Shown piece by piece: positions 27,696-37,810 of a DNA stretch of 64,000 bases (within the stretch, counting starts at the first letter, position 1; each line of letters starts with the position of its first letter). The DNA lies in contig NZ_CP045298.1 of assembly GCF_009363115.1 (NCBI RefSeq), positions 1,441,001-1,505,000 on the forward strand, read 5' to 3'. The notes beneath the pieces are model-generated. The model was given only the letters and a program-made list of their open reading frames with translations, made no database searches and was not told the DNA's origin. The translations under genes were made by a program, and so were the position numbers. This DNA is from Paenibacillus brasilensis. GTDB taxonomy: Bacteria; Bacillota; Bacilli; Paenibacillales; Paenibacillaceae.

Positions 27696-29370
27696 CATGC
27701 CCATCAAGCTAAGAAGAATCTATACCCCAAAATAGGAAAATAAGCTATCCTTTCTATATCAAGCATAATTCCATAGAAAGGATGGTTTTCCATGAATTCT
27801 ATTCCACTTTCTATCGGCGAAGAAATGCTATTACTAGCTCAACAGCTTCAACAGCATTTTTCTTCTACCCAACTTGAAGAGCTCGCAAGAAAAGCAGGAT
27901 TCGTCCAACGAAAAAGTAAATATACCGGGCAGGATTTGGTTTCCTTATGTGTCTTTTTAAATGATCATGTATCGATGACTCCCCTCGTACGATTATGTAG
28001 TCAACTTGATGCTTCCAATCATCTTTCGATGAGCGCAGAAGGATTGAACCAGCGGTTCAATCCTTCTGCAGTTGCCTTCCTTCAATCCCTATTTTCAATG
28101 CTTCTCCAAGAAAAAATCTCGACTTCCTTCTCGCTGCCTTGTGAATGTAATTCCTATTTTCATCGAATCCGTATCCTGGATTCGACTGTTTTTCAACTTC
28201 CAGATCCCTATGTCGACCGTTACCAGGGTTCCGGAGGAAGCTCTCATACAGCTGGTATGAAAATTCAACTCGAATACGAGCTGAAAACCGGAGAATTCTT
28301 GCAAGTGGATGTTGGCCCCGGAAAAAACAGCGACGGTTTATATGGATCAAAACGAGCGAAAACGGTGGAAATGAACGATCTTTGTATTCGAGATTTGGGC
28401 TACTTTTGTTTAGAAGATTTCGAAGAAATGGAACAGCGTGGAGCTTTTTATGTTTCGCGGTTAAAATTGAATGTCCGCGTATATGAACAAAATAAGGGAG
28501 TTGAACAATTCAAAGATGGCAAAGTAAAAAAACAATCGTTGTACAAAGAAATCGATTTGGAAGCTATTATGAATCGTCTTCAATCCGGAGAAATGGTAGA
28601 ACTTCCCGAAGTGTATCTGGGACTTTATAAAAAATTCCGCACACGGCTTCTCATCTGCAAACTTACGGAAGAACAGACTCAAAAGCGGCTCCTGATACGT
28701 GCTAAACAGGAGAAAAAGAAAAACATGACCTATAAAGAACGAACAAAGCGTTTAAGTGCCATCAATATCTACATGACTAATGCCCCTGATATCTACTTAA
28801 AAAAAGAGCATGTCCATGACCTGTATTCTCTACGCTGGCAAATCGAGATTTTATTTAAAACGTGGAAATCCATCTTCCATATCGACCGGTGCAAGCCGAT
28901 CAAAACTGAACGCTTTGAATGTCATGTATACGGGCAGTTGATCGCCATTTTGCTTAGTTCTTCTCTCATGTTTCAGATGCGCAGGCTTTTGCTGATGAAG
29001 AAAAAGCAAGAAGCCAGTGAATTCAAAATAATCTGTATCTTAAAAGAATATTTTCTTTCTCTACATGATGCCATGAAAAAACAAGCGGATGATGTTCAGC
29101 GAGTGCTTCTCCAATTCTTTCGGATGATTGAAAAAAGTGGACGTAAGTCACATCGGTATGAGAAGAAAACCGTATTTGACATTCTAGGTGTAGTCTATGA
29201 GTGTAGACAGAAAGATCGATCTGCTGCCTAGAAATATGAAATTTTTAAAAAACTAAGCCACTAAGGCTTATTTATGTCTGTACGAAATCCAGTTCTAAGC
29301 TAATTGCTTGGATCAAGTGACGAATAGTAGCATCTGTTCCTTTTTCTTTGTTCTTAGCTTGATGGGCATG
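27696..29370 (+). mobile_element. IS231-type insertion sequence (IS4 family), 1675 bp
   Basis: Perfect 18-bp terminal inverted repeats CATGCCCATCAAGCTAAG / CTTAGCTTGATGGGCATG. One complete transposase gene. The left flank GGGGTAGTGCCC fits the GGG(N5)CCC target preference known for IS231; the right flank does not repeat it, so no target duplication is evident. The element appears intact and could drive the mini-element at 21.7 kb. Confidence 0.9.
27792..29231 (+). CDS. IS4-family transposase (IS231 group)
   Basis: 479 residues, the usual IS231 length. DDE residues: first Asp in ILDSTVFQLPD (about 133), second around DLGYFCLEDFE, and the C-terminal YREK box YSLRWQIEILFKTWK with Y-x2-R-x3-E-x6-K spacing. 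AGAAAGGATGG precedes the start. No internal stop or frameshift. Confidence 0.93.
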   Translation: MNSIPLSIGEEMLLLAQQLQQHFSSTQLEELARKAGFVQRKSKYTGQDLVSLCVFLNDHVSMTPLVRLCSQLDASNHLSMSAEGLNQRFNPSAVAFLQSLFSMLLQEKISTSFSLPCECNSYFHRIRILDSTVFQLPDPYVDRYQGSGGSSHTAGMKIQLEYELKTGEFLQVDVGPGKNSDGLYGSKRAKTVEMNDLCIRDLGYFCLEDFEEMEQRGAFYVSRLKLNVRVYEQNKGVEQFKDGKVKKQSLYKEIDLEAIMNRLQSGEMVELPEVYLGLYKKFRTRLLICKLTEEQTQKRLLIRAKQEKKKNMTYKERTKRLSAINIYMTNAPDIYLKKEHVHDLYSLRWQIEILFKTWKSIFHIDRCKPIKTERFECHVYGQLIAILLSSSLMFQMRRLLLMKKKQEASEFKIICILKEYFLSLHDAMKKQADDVQRVLLQFFRMIEKSGRKSHRYEKKTVFDILGVVYECRQKDRSAA

Positions 29371-29502
29371 GGGGCTAACCAACAACAAGAATAATAATGA
29401 AAGCTAACATCCAGCTAAGTCTCCGTAGAATAATAACAAAATTAGATAGATTCCATATCCTTTTACTGTATACATAATATGAACTGCAATCTTTTCATTG
29501 AG

Positions 29503-30984
29503 TTATTCAGCTTGCCATATATCTTTCAATTTCCAATATGTCAGCCCATTTACTAGTGCCTCTCCACCCTCCGTTATGATTTCTATGCCTAGCAATTTCT
29601 CACTCGGATAGATGCGACTTGTCATCGTAGCTTGCCCTTCATTCGCAAACATTTCAATGGATGAGCGATCCAGATATACATGCAATGTCAGCCGCCCCTC
29701 AGCATTTAAGGCTGTTTGACGTACTCCATCTGTCTTCTTGCCTGATTTAGAACAATTAAGCATAAGTTTCTGTTCCGGAATAGAATATGTGATAACCGTT
29801 TCTTCTCGACCTGTTCCACGAAACCTCAAGCCTACCAGGTCTGCACTTGACTTCGTGAGGTCGAACACTATCTTAACTTCAAGCAGGTCTGCTTCAACTT
29901 CCTTGAAGTAACTTCCAGAAATAGCGCCATATTGATACAAAACATGTTTACTTTGACGAAGTAACTTCATTTCTTCAACTGGAGTCATCAGTACTTTATT
30001 ATTGTCACCCAACGTAATTAAACGTGGGATCGTCATTGCTCCACACCAGCCGTCTGCTTTCGTCGGCATATCCGATTCCCACATATCCATCCAACCAAGC
30101 GCAATGCGGCGACCTTGATCATCTAGAAAAGTTTGAACCGCATAGAAGTCATGACCAGTATCCAACTCAATGAACTCTCCATGCTGATATTCATTACTAT
30201 TATAATTATATTCGCCAACATAATATCCCGTCTGGAACAAGTTATTGTACTTATCTCCTTGCGCATCAATACCTTGCGGGGAGAACATAAATATATGCTT
30301 ACCGTTCAGTTCAAAGAAATCAGGGCACTCCCACATGAAACCCATATTCTTATCTCCCTGCAGAAGCACACCATGATAGGTCCAAGTTCTAAGATCAGGA
30401 GATGTATATAGAATAACGCGCGGCAGATCTTCTTTCGTGCTGTTACCTAGGATCATGTACCATGTATCCTCATGCTTCCATACCTTCGGATCTCGGAAAT
30501 GCTGGGAGCTATCTGTCGGAGGTTCAGCGATTACGGGATTCTGCCTTAGTTTTGTAAAATGAATGCCATCTGTGCTTACTGCCACATTTTGATTTTGGAA
30601 AAAGATATTGTTTGGTTGATCAATATAGTGATGGCCAGTATAGATCAATGTCAGTTCGCCGTTATTATCTACTGCGCTTCCTGAGAAGCATCCATCAAGG
30701 TCACACGCATCTCCAGGCGCTAATGCAATCGGACAATGCTCCCAATGTACAAGGTCTTTACTCTTCACGTGACCCCAATGCATTGGACCCCAGTTCTCAT
30801 CATAAGGATGATGCTGATAGAAGGCGTGATATTCACCTTTAAATTGAATTAATCCATTTGGGTCGTTAATCCAGTTTGCTGGTGCCATAATATGATAACC
30901 TAATCGGTACCGCTTGTTCATTTTCGCTTCTGCCTGTTTCAATGCTTCCTCAGCTTGCTTCGTGTTGTTGTTATATGTGTTCAT
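29503..30984 (-). CDS. GH32 invertase / beta-fructofuranosidase
   Basis: 493 residues. Five-bladed GH32 catalytic domain with nucleophile Asp41 in WINDPNG, transition-state Asp in HFRDPKVW and acid/base Glu in MWECPDFFEL, plus the C-terminal beta-sandwich (DRSSIEMFANEGQATMTSRI). No signal peptide, so it cleaves sucrose in the cytoplasm. Its partner is a proton-symport permease rather than a PTS, so free sucrose, not sucrose-6-phosphate, is the likely substrate (CscA-like). It follows the permease by 11 bp. Confidence 0.88.
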   Translation of the reverse strand: MNTYNNNTKQAEEALKQAEAKMNKRYRLGYHIMAPANWINDPNGLIQFKGEYHAFYQHHPYDENWGPMHWGHVKSKDLVHWEHCPIALAPGDACDLDGCFSGSAVDNNGELTLIYTGHHYIDQPNNIFFQNQNVAVSTDGIHFTKLRQNPVIAEPPTDSSQHFRDPKVWKHEDTWYMILGNSTKEDLPRVILYTSPDLRTWTYHGVLLQGDKNMGFMWECPDFFELNGKHIFMFSPQGIDAQGDKYNNLFQTGYYVGEYNYNSNEYQHGEFIELDTGHDFYAVQTFLDDQGRRIALGWMDMWESDMPTKADGWCGAMTIPRLITLGDNNKVLMTPVEEMKLLRQSKHVLYQYGAISGSYFKEVEADLLEVKIVFDLTKSSADLVGLRFRGTGREETVITYSIPEQKLMLNCSKSGKKTDGVRQTALNAEGRLTLHVYLDRSSIEMFANEGQATMTSRIYPSEKLLGIEIITEGGEALVNGLTYWKLKDIWQAE

Positions 30985-30995
30985 CTGTCTTCCTC

Positions 30996-32231
30996 CTATG
31001 CTGTTTCAATATGCTTGTTAGGCTTGGGACCCAGCTTTTTCGGTTCTTTCTTTAAGGTAAAGATTGATATTGTTGTAAAGACAAATACGAAAACACCCAT
31101 AATCACGTACGTATTTGCAAAGCCTCTAATGTCATAAGACATACCGGCGATTGGCGAGAAGATCGAAGCTCCTACCTGACTCGTAAACTGGTATCCCACC
31201 AGATACAAGATCGAAGACAGACGTGTATCGAAATTAGCAGCCAAGTACTTAAATACGGAGATCAGCATGATTGGCAGTTCCAATGCGTGAATCAATTTCA
31301 TAGCTGAGATTCCATAAGGTCCAATAACTAAGCCTGAACCCATGATCCGGAACGCCATCAAGAATCCTGCCAATATCAAACCCTTTTTTGCTCCAATTTT
31401 GTTGACAATGAAAGGCGCTAAGAACATCATGCCTGCTTCCAAGAATACTTGTAGGGAATTTAAGTAACCGTAAATTTGATTGCCTAAAGCAACTGTTGAG
31501 AACGTCGATGAAAAGTAATTCGGGAACTGCTGGTCATACACATTGTAAATACAGGTAACACCAAGAACATATAAAATGAAGAACCACAAATGCTTATTTG
31601 CAAACAAATATCCGATTTGCTTAAAGTTAACAGATTCTGCTCGCTCCATCTCGGAATCTGTCATTTCAACTTTAATTGTCATCATAATGATAAACAGAAT
31701 GACAGCAGATACTGATGCAATCCAGAAGTTAATGTTAGGGTTGATATTGAAGAGCTGACCAGCGAAGAATGTTGCTGCTGCCCAACCTAGCGAGCCCCAC
31801 ATACGAGATTTTCCGTATTCAAAGTCATATTTTCGGCTGACTTTCTCGACATAAGATTCGATGGCTCCGATCCCTGCCAAAAAAGCAATACCCAAGTATA
31901 ATCCACCTGTAATGGCGCCGAGAAATACATTGTATTGAAGTAACGGCCCATAGATAAAGATATAGAAAGGACCAACAAATAAGAGTAAAGAACTGATTAA
32001 AAATAAAATATGCTTCTTTAATCCGATTTTATCAGATATATAGCCATAAAGCGGTTGCATACATAGCGCAAAGATAGCGTTTACAGTAAAGATAACACCT
32101 GTTTCAGCACCATTCAGACTGATTTCTTGCCCTAGCCAGATGGAGAACAATGAATAACTTGCTGACCAAGTAAAGAAGAAAAAGAAGAAATAGGCACTTA
32201 GTTTCCAGTACATGCTCTTTGACTTTCTCAT
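30996..32231 (-). CDS. LacY/CscB-type oligosaccharide:H+ symporter
   Basis: 411 residues from the start at 32231 (MRKSKSMYWKLSAYF), set by AGAGGAGCG upstream; a longer frame start 25 codons earlier lies inside the promoter-operator region. Twelve transmembrane helices; YGYISDKIGLKKH after helix 2, AIESYVEKVSRKYDFEYGKSR with the LacY-family carboxylate, and RMWGSLGWAAATFFAG resemble sucrose permease CscB. It imports sucrose for the adjacent invertase and is first in the operon. Confidence 0.85.
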   Translation of the reverse strand: MRKSKSMYWKLSAYFFFFFFTWSASYSLFSIWLGQEISLNGAETGVIFTVNAIFALCMQPLYGYISDKIGLKKHILFLISSLLLFVGPFYIFIYGPLLQYNVFLGAITGGLYLGIAFLAGIGAIESYVEKVSRKYDFEYGKSRMWGSLGWAAATFFAGQLFNINPNINFWIASVSAVILFIIMMTIKVEMTDSEMERAESVNFKQIGYLFANKHLWFFILYVLGVTCIYNVYDQQFPNYFSSTFSTVALGNQIYGYLNSLQVFLEAGMMFLAPFIVNKIGAKKGLILAGFLMAFRIMGSGLVIGPYGISAMKLIHALELPIMLISVFKYLAANFDTRLSSILYLVGYQFTSQVGASIFSPIAGMSYDIRGFANTYVIMGVFVFVFTTISIFTLKKEPKKLGPKPNKHIETA

Positions 32232-32293
32232 ATCGAACGCTCCTCTAAGTTTAACATTTAATGTAAATGAAAGCACTTCCGTATTTACAGATT

Positions 32294-32330
32294 GATTATA
32301 TGTCAACCGCTTTCATATATCAACCGCTTG
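32294..32330 (-). promoter_or_regulatory. Promoter and tandem operator of the sucrose operon
   Basis: Minus-strand -35 TTGATA (32323-32318), 17-bp spacer, -10 TATAAT (32300-32295). Two direct copies of CAACCGCTT (32304-32312 and 32321-32329, read on plus) 17 bp apart overlap the -35 and spacer. Their central CG half-site look fits LacI/CcpA-type operators, so binding by the LacI protein just upstream would block the promoter. Confidence 0.6.
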
Positions 32331-32433
32331 ACATATTTTCGAAAGAAAAAGAGCTCTCCTCTTTGGTTTCAATGACTCTAATAAGGAGATAACTCCACCT
32401 TATATCACAATGCTGAAAACTATGGAAATTGTA

Positions 32434-33417
32434 TTAAGCTGTAGTAGCTTCAATCAGTTTCACTGGTAGATAGGTTTCTCGCGGGACATCACTGAATCCA
32501 CCTTCAATTTCTTTAATAAGTAACTCTATGGAATATCTCGCAATCTCCTGTATTGGTTGCTGAATTGTCGTTAATTCAGGGAGAAGATTGCGGGTTGTTT
32601 CTGTTCCGTCATATCCAATTACGCGAATATCTTCAGGAACACGTTTTCCTCTTCTTCTTGCTTTAGCAATAAAAGACGCAGCCACCAAGTCATTACTCGC
32701 AAACAGTCCATCTACTTCAGGATGTTCATTGAGCAAGCGTTTAATCGGTTCATCGTGATTCTGTTGGTGGAAGGGATCATGTACTTCATAAGTAATTGCC
32801 TTTCGACCATACTGCTCCATCACATCTTCATATGCTTTTCTTCTTAAGCTTGCCGGTGTTTCCAATTCAACAGGGCCATTTATGTGTAAGATATGCTTGC
32901 ATCCCTTTTCAATAAGCAGTTCTGACGCCAGTTTTCCACCCAAATAATTATCCGATCCTACAACTGGGATTGAATCGGATAGGAAACGATCGATCGCAAT
33001 GACGGCAATGTTCTTCTGTTCATAATTTACGATACCTCGGTTGTGTGTACCAACGATAATACCGTCAACTTGATTTCGCATAAGCATATCTACATAAGAT
33101 TCTTCTTTATCCAGCTGATTCAAACTGTTACAAAGCAACAGCTTATAGCCTAATGACGCACAAATATTCTCTATATGAAAAGTCAGCTCTCCGAAAAATG
33201 GGTTGCTTGTAGTTGGAATGATTAATCCAATCAGATTTGTTCGTTTACTAAATAATGACCGAGCCACATCATTTGGAAAATAATTCAGCTCCTGCATCGC
33301 TTTATGAACTTGATCCTTCGTTTCTTGACTGATATAGCCACGATTATTAAGTACGCGAGAAACCGTAGTCGGTGAAACTCCAGCTAATTGTGCAACATCG
33401 TTAAGTTTTGGTTTCAT
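32434..33417 (-). CDS. LacI-family repressor of the sucrose operon
   Basis: 327 residues from the start at 33417 (MKPKLNDVAQLAGVSPTTVS), with GGGAGAA upstream. LacI HTH and hinge (RVLNNRGYISQETK), then a periplasmic-binding-protein-like sugar domain with LIGLIIPTTSNPFF and VDGLFASNDLVAASFI. It lies directly upstream of the permease-invertase genes in the same orientation but has its own start region and is separated by the operator promoter. Sucrose or fructose as inducer is inferred. Confidence 0.85.
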   Translation of the reverse strand: MKPKLNDVAQLAGVSPTTVSRVLNNRGYISQETKDQVHKAMQELNYFPNDVARSLFSKRTNLIGLIIPTTSNPFFGELTFHIENICASLGYKLLLCNSLNQLDKEESYVDMLMRNQVDGIIVGTHNRGIVNYEQKNIAVIAIDRFLSDSIPVVGSDNYLGGKLASELLIEKGCKHILHINGPVELETPASLRRKAYEDVMEQYGRKAITYEVHDPFHQQNHDEPIKRLLNEHPEVDGLFASNDLVAASFIAKARRRGKRVPEDIRVIGYDGTETTRNLLPELTTIQQPIQEIARYSIELLIKEIEGGFSDVPRETYLPVKLIEATTA

Positions 33418-33778
33418 TGATTCTCCCTGCCTTCTCTCCATGCCATATCGCTAATTATTTTTTCCATTTTAACATGGTTAAATATGAAAAAACATGCTTG
33501 AGCATTCTTATGGATAATTCTTCAGATTTGTCTCCCTCAAGAATCTCCTTGGCAACAGAAGAACGTATAGGATGATACATTAGAATTATCGATAGCATCC
33601 CTTTCTTGAAGCCTTGATTTTTTCGAGGGAGGACTCGCCCATGCGGTGGTGTTATTGAGCGACAATGTAGAAATTAAGGAACCAGCTACAACCAAGCTGA
33701 GTATCTAATTCCAAAACTCCCACCACTCGACTCGGTTGTTCATTACAATATAACTTGTACAATAAATCGCATACCTCT
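33418..33778. other. Intergenic and decayed sequence left of the tns remnants
   Basis: Contains the LacI promoter region (AT-rich, 33440-33500). On the minus strand about 33644-33805 a 53-codon frame reads SKEVCDLLYKLYCNEQPSRV then VGVLELDTQLGCSWFLN, overlapping the end of the tnsB remnant in another frame; it may be part of the decayed transposon. No clear transposon end found here. Confidence 0.35.
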
Positions 33779-34104
33779 TTAGAATGAAATCTGTACTGAA
33801 ATCCGAATGACATAACTGCCTGGATTTGGCTGATGGAGTTCCGTCATGAGTTTGCCTCTCATTTTTTTATTGAAGATATGGGGGATGTTCTCTTTTTGAA
33901 CTAAACGACGGATATAATCCCATCGTTCATCTCGAATTTTTAAATCCTTCTCACTAATTTGGGCATCTGCCAAATTGACTTTAGGTATGATTAGTGATGT
34001 AACTTGTATCTGACCATCTTCTATATAGGTTCGACTAAATCTTTCTCTTGGTATTCCCCATCCCATAGGGCTAAAACCGTGTTTACATAGATATCAGTAG
34101 ACAT
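33779..34104 (-). pseudogene. tnsB: tnsB remnant (Tn7-like transposase subunit), N-terminal part
   Basis: Begins ATG at 34104 behind AAGGAGGAATT, with a start overlapping the tnsA stop as in tnsAB operons. The first 18 codons read MSTDIYVNTVLALWDGEYQ, then a frameshift, then ERFSRTYIEDGQIQVTSLII and RDERWDYIRRLVQKENIPHI followed by FNKKMRGKL, the N-terminal HTH region of Tn7-type TnsB. The rve/DDE core and the rest are missing. Nonfunctional. Confidence 0.6.
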
Positions 34105-34791
34105 GTCGAATTCCTCCTTGATTGCCAAGGGAATTTTCATTTATGCTTAGCAGTTCTAAGGGGCGATTCGGGTCAATTTTCACGTTCATGTCAACAGCCC
34201 ATTTTTTTGTGATAATTAAATGCCTGACGATCACCAAACTATTGCCCGGCGAAAATCCCAATGTACCATCAACAAAGTCAGTAATATCCGTTAAATTGTC
34301 GCTTTTTTTTAAAAAAGTAGTTCCATTAGTAACTTTGCCTTCATTACTTGTTTACTGGAGATATGGTGTAGATTTAAATGATGGGCCTTATGCACGTACC
34401 GTATGTTCATTGCGTAAGTAAGCGGAATGTCTTTTTCTGTATTGTCATTACTTTCAGTTCTTTTTTTCTAGGTTCTACTGGATGATCTATTCCTAACTGA
34501 TATGCAATATCGATCGTTCTTCAACAGGTAAAAGGGGATATTGTTCTCTAAACCCTTGAATAACATCAGACTTTCAAGTAAGTAAAAATAATACCACTCT
34601 AGGTCAGATAGAAGCAGATGCTCTCTTCCCGTTTTTATTTCGCTTACGTTATGGGTTCTCCCCATTGAGGAAACCTGCCTTGCTGTAAACCAAGGTTTAA
34701 AATTTTCTCCTATGCCTTGTCCCTTACCCTGCTTTATCCAATTTTCAATATGTGATGGCTTAGCATATGATTGAATCATAGGGTACCTCAC
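34094..34791 (-). pseudogene. tnsA: tnsA remnant (Tn7-like endonuclease subunit)
   Basis: Pieces in several frames line up as TnsA. WIKQGKGQGIGENFKPW, GRTHNVSEIKTGREHLLLSD and LEWYYFYLLES form the N-terminal endonuclease region; after a frameshift near 34505 comes DIAYQLGIDHPVEPR then KELKVMTI; after further damage LGFSPGNSLVIVRHLIITKK and WAVDMNVKIDPNRPLELL, the C-terminal part. At least two frameshifts and an internal deletion. TnsA cuts the 5' ends in cut-and-paste Tn7 transposition. Confidence 0.75.
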
Positions 34792-35379
34792 TTTATTTGT
34801 TCTGAGTCTAAAACAAAAAAACTCATTGCCAAGTTTGCCTGACCATGAGGTGTGAGCTAATGACCTCGTGAGTAATAGATTCTTCCAAATCCAAGCACAT
34901 AGGCAAGTTGGACCAAACTAGACGCTTTTACCTTTACACGGCCGATGACCGTCTAGAAATAATCTCTTAGGGGCTCCATAACCATTGTAAAACGATTTCT
35001 ATGAATCTTCGCTAATATTGTATGTTTTTATTCTACAACATTAAATGGAAAAAATGGAATTCCTATAGGAATTGGCAAAATAAGCATCTGAGCATCCTTT
35101 GATAAGGAATTCTCTATTTTTTTCATAGACATTAAGAAGTTGAATATGTAAATTGTATAATTCTTTATAATTAATCTTAATCTCCTCCTGTTTTTTAAGA
35201 ATCAGTGTAACCAAAAGAAAAAAAATAGACATAGTGAACATACAACAAATCCCGCCTCTCTTTTATTAAGATCTAAGCCTACTAAATAGGACTTCCTTTG
35301 GATGAATCTCATTATCACTTTTTGAAAAAAATAAGGACTATCTTCCGAAGGAAGTAGCCCCATGTTATATAGATTTAAA
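34792..35379. other. Probable right flank of the tns remnant; no solid gene
   Basis: Reading minus from 35040, TGTTGTAGAATAAAAACA resembles the TGTATGTAGAAAATAAAG ends found elsewhere in this window and sits about 250 bp upstream of tnsA, where a Tn7-type right end belongs; this is tentative. A 66-codon minus frame (35041-35241, one membrane helix then EEIKINYKELYNLHIQLLNV) has no clear ribosome site and is not called as a gene. Confidence 0.35.
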
Positions 35380-35817
35380 TTACTTGGATGGATAAAAACC
35401 TTTCAACACATCACGCATTTCTTGCTTGATATTGATATCTGGACGTTTTCCTTTGGCCAAGGCTTCCGCCTCTTCCACTGTGGTAGCTAAACCCAACTCA
35501 AGTAACACTCCAGTTGCTACGGTTCCTGTACGATTCCGTCCGCCGGCGCAATGGAAATACACGGTCTTCCCGCTGTTCACCGCTTCTTTAACCGCCTGAA
35601 TAGCGGCTTGCACAGAGTCCTCCTACCCAGTCTCATGTTCCACAATCGGATAATGATGACGCGTTACCTTTGCCGGAAATCCTTCTGCCTCAGTACCGTT
35701 ATCACGCAGATCAAAAACATCTGTGATCTCTTGCTCCCGAAGAACTTGAAGCAATGCACTCTCTCCGCCAATGTATACTTTGTCCTCAACAAGCGCGTGA
35801 TAATTCACCTTAATCAT
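35380..35817 (-). pseudogene. Dual-specificity/tyrosine phosphatase interrupted by a TAG
   Basis: Start at 35817 (MIKVNYHALVEDKVYIGG). The frame continues through ITDVFDLRDNGTEAEG to HETG, then TAG at about 35622, then in the same frame EDSVQAAIQAVKEAVNSG and the intact active-site loop YFHCAGGRNRTGT. One nonsense codon separates the N-terminal half from the catalytic Cys loop. It lies last in arsR-arsB-arsC order, where small phosphatases do occur in ars operons. If suppressed or reverted it would encode about 145 residues. Confidence 0.8.
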
Positions 35818-35848
35818 TCTCCCTCTATCGAGTTCATAGCAGGAGCTG

Positions 35849-36268
35849 CTATTTTCCGGTTTCTGCAAATTGTTTAATGCGTTCTCCTACCTGGTCACAA
35901 CCCCGCTGAAAGACGCCCCATTTCTCTTCTTCCGATCCTTCAGCTTTGCCGGATCATCAAATCCCCAATGCTCACGGCGAACTTGCGGAGGAGTGATAGG
36001 GCATTTATCAGCCGCGTCCCCGCACAACGTCACAACCAGATCGGCACTGTTCAGCAAGACAGGATCAAATAATGTCCGAAGTTTGACCAGAAATATCGAT
36101 ACCTACTTCACTCATCGCTTACACCGCTTTAGGATTAAGGCCGTGCGCCTCAATGCCTGCACTATATACGTTCCAATTGTCTCTTAGATATTTCTTAGCC
36201 CATCCTTCTGCCATTTGACTCCGACAAGAATTACCAGTACACAAAAAGTAAATTGTCTTTCTCTCCAT
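35849..36268 (-). pseudogene. arsC: arsC arsenate reductase (thioredoxin-coupled), nonsense and frameshift
   Basis: [20 protein letters not shown] has the P-loop Cys and Arg of the low-molecular-weight phosphatase-like arsenate reductases. The frame is broken twice: a TAA in [17 protein letters not shown], and an extra T at DII that shifts the frame; beyond it the protein resumes [18 protein letters not shown] (second catalytic Cys), then [10 protein letters not shown] and AETGK. All catalytic cysteines can be read but not in one frame. It follows arsB by 25 bp. Confidence 0.85.
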
Positions 36269-36293
36269 GGGAAACGTCTCCTTTAATGTTCAA

Positions 36294-37583
36294 TTATGAA
36301 ATGACTAACCACAGATACAAGCCTAATAGCGTAATAAAAAGAGTAGGAATCGTTAAAATAATGCCTGTTTTAAAATAAGTTCCCCAAGATATTTTCACAC
36401 CTTTAGAGCTAAGCACATGTAGCCATAGCAATGTGGCCAATGAACCAATCGGGGTTATTTTCGGACCCAAATCCGATCCAATTACATTAGCGTAAATCAG
36501 CGCTTCTTTGACCATTCCAGTCGTATGGGTGGCATTAATGGCAAGCGCATCAATCATGACCGTAGGCAGGTTATTCATCAACGATGAGATAGTCGCCGCG
36601 ATAAAACCCATGCCCATGGTGCCTACAAACATACCTTGATCGGCAGCCGCTTGAATCACATGAGCCAGCAGATCCGTCAAACCGGCATTACGCAGACCAT
36701 ACACCACTACATACATGCCGATAGAGAAAAATACGATAGCCCATGGAGCACCCTTGATGACTTCTTTTAACGGTATCGCAGGACTTTTTCTCGCCAACAG
36801 CAGGAAAATGATGGATATGGTACTGGCTACGACTGAGACAGGAATACTAAAAAATTCGCATGCAAAGTAGCCAACCAACAGCACCACAAGAACAATCCAG
36901 GACATACGGAACATTTTTGGATCTTTAATCGCTTCTGTAGGTGCCATTAATTGTGCGTCATCAAACGTTTTTGGAATCCTTTTGCGGAAAAAGAGATACA
37001 GTACTACAATACTAGCCAATAAGGAAAATAAATTAGGTACAACCATACGACCCGCATATTCCATAAACGTGATGCCAAAAAAATCGGCTGATACAATGTT
37101 CACCAGATTGCTGACCACAAGCGGAAGCGACGTCGTATCCGCAATAAAACCACTCGCTATGATGAACGGAAAAACCATTTTCTCATCCAATTTAAGTGCT
37201 CGAACCATCGCTAGAACAATGGGTGTCAGAATTAAGGCCGCACCGTCATTCGCAAAAAAAGCAGCGACAACAGCTCCAAGAATGATCACATACACGAACA
37301 TCCGAGTTCCGCTTCCCTGTGCAGCTCGTGCCATGTGAAGCGCCGCCCATTCGAAAAATCCGATTTTATCAAGCACCAACGAAATCAGGATGATGGCCAC
37401 AAAAGCTAGGGTTGCATCCCAGACAATCTGAGTCACTTCCCAAACATCATGCAAATCGACGACACCTACCAGTAGAGCAAGTACAGCTCCTCCGCAGGCG
37501 GACCAGCCAATAGACAAATTTTTAGGCTGCCAGATCACCAACACTAAAGTGGCTAGAAATATAATGCATGCCAACCAAACCAA
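36294..37583 (-). CDS. arsB: ArsB-type arsenite efflux pump
   Basis: 429 residues, the family length, with about 12 transmembrane helices; [20 protein letters not shown] and [11 protein letters not shown] are hallmark ArsB/NhaD-type segments. Exports arsenite or antimonite. The start is a TTG at 37583 with GGAGGT nine bases upstream. No damage seen, so this may be the one working gene of the leftward ars operon. Its original upstream partner arsR is split by the transposon at 37781-45328. Confidence 0.9.
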   Translation of the reverse strand: MVWLACIIFLATLVLVIWQPKNLSIGWSACGGAVLALLVGVVDLHDVWEVTQIVWDATLAFVAIILISLVLDKIGFFEWAALHMARAAQGSGTRMFVYVIILGAVVAAFFANDGAALILTPIVLAMVRALKLDEKMVFPFIIASGFIADTTSLPLVVSNLVNIVSADFFGITFMEYAGRMVVPNLFSLLASIVVLYLFFRKRIPKTFDDAQLMAPTEAIKDPKMFRMSWIVLVVLLVGYFACEFFSIPVSVVASTISIIFLLLARKSPAIPLKEVIKGAPWAIVFFSIGMYVVVYGLRNAGLTDLLAHVIQAAADQGMFVGTMGMGFIAATISSLMNNLPTVMIDALAINATHTTGMVKEALIYANVIGSDLGPKITPIGSLATLLWLHVLSSKGVKISWGTYFKTGIILTIPTLFITLLGLYLWLVIS

Positions 37584-37729
37584 TGTTCAAAACCTCCATT
37601 ACCCGTGATATCCATAGTCCTCATCTTCTCGTTTTGCTGATTCCTCCTCTTTGTAATCCTTAATCTTATAATCATATACTTATATTGAAGACAACATTTA
37701 TCCCCACAAGGAGATAAACTGAACAGCCT

Positions 37730-37780
37730 TTAGGAAGAGCAGCCTGAGGAATCCGGTCCACAAGTTGCTATGGGTCCCTC
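37730..37780 (-). pseudogene. arsR: arsR 3' fragment (left of the transposon)
   Basis: Last 17 codons, PIATCGPDSSGCSS and stop, cut at 37780 by the Tn7-like element. Joining it to the 5' fragment at 45334 with one CCCTC copy removed gives a continuous ...WLNKEG-PIATCGPD... frame of about 122 residues in total. Confidence 0.8.
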
Positions 37781-37810
37781 TGTCAAAAGAAAATAAAGTA
37801 TTAGACGCCC

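Noticed and set aside
34122..34421. Plus-strand ORF of about 99 codons
   Set aside because: Lies opposite the tnsA C-terminal region, whose minus-strand translation gives recognisable TnsA sequence.
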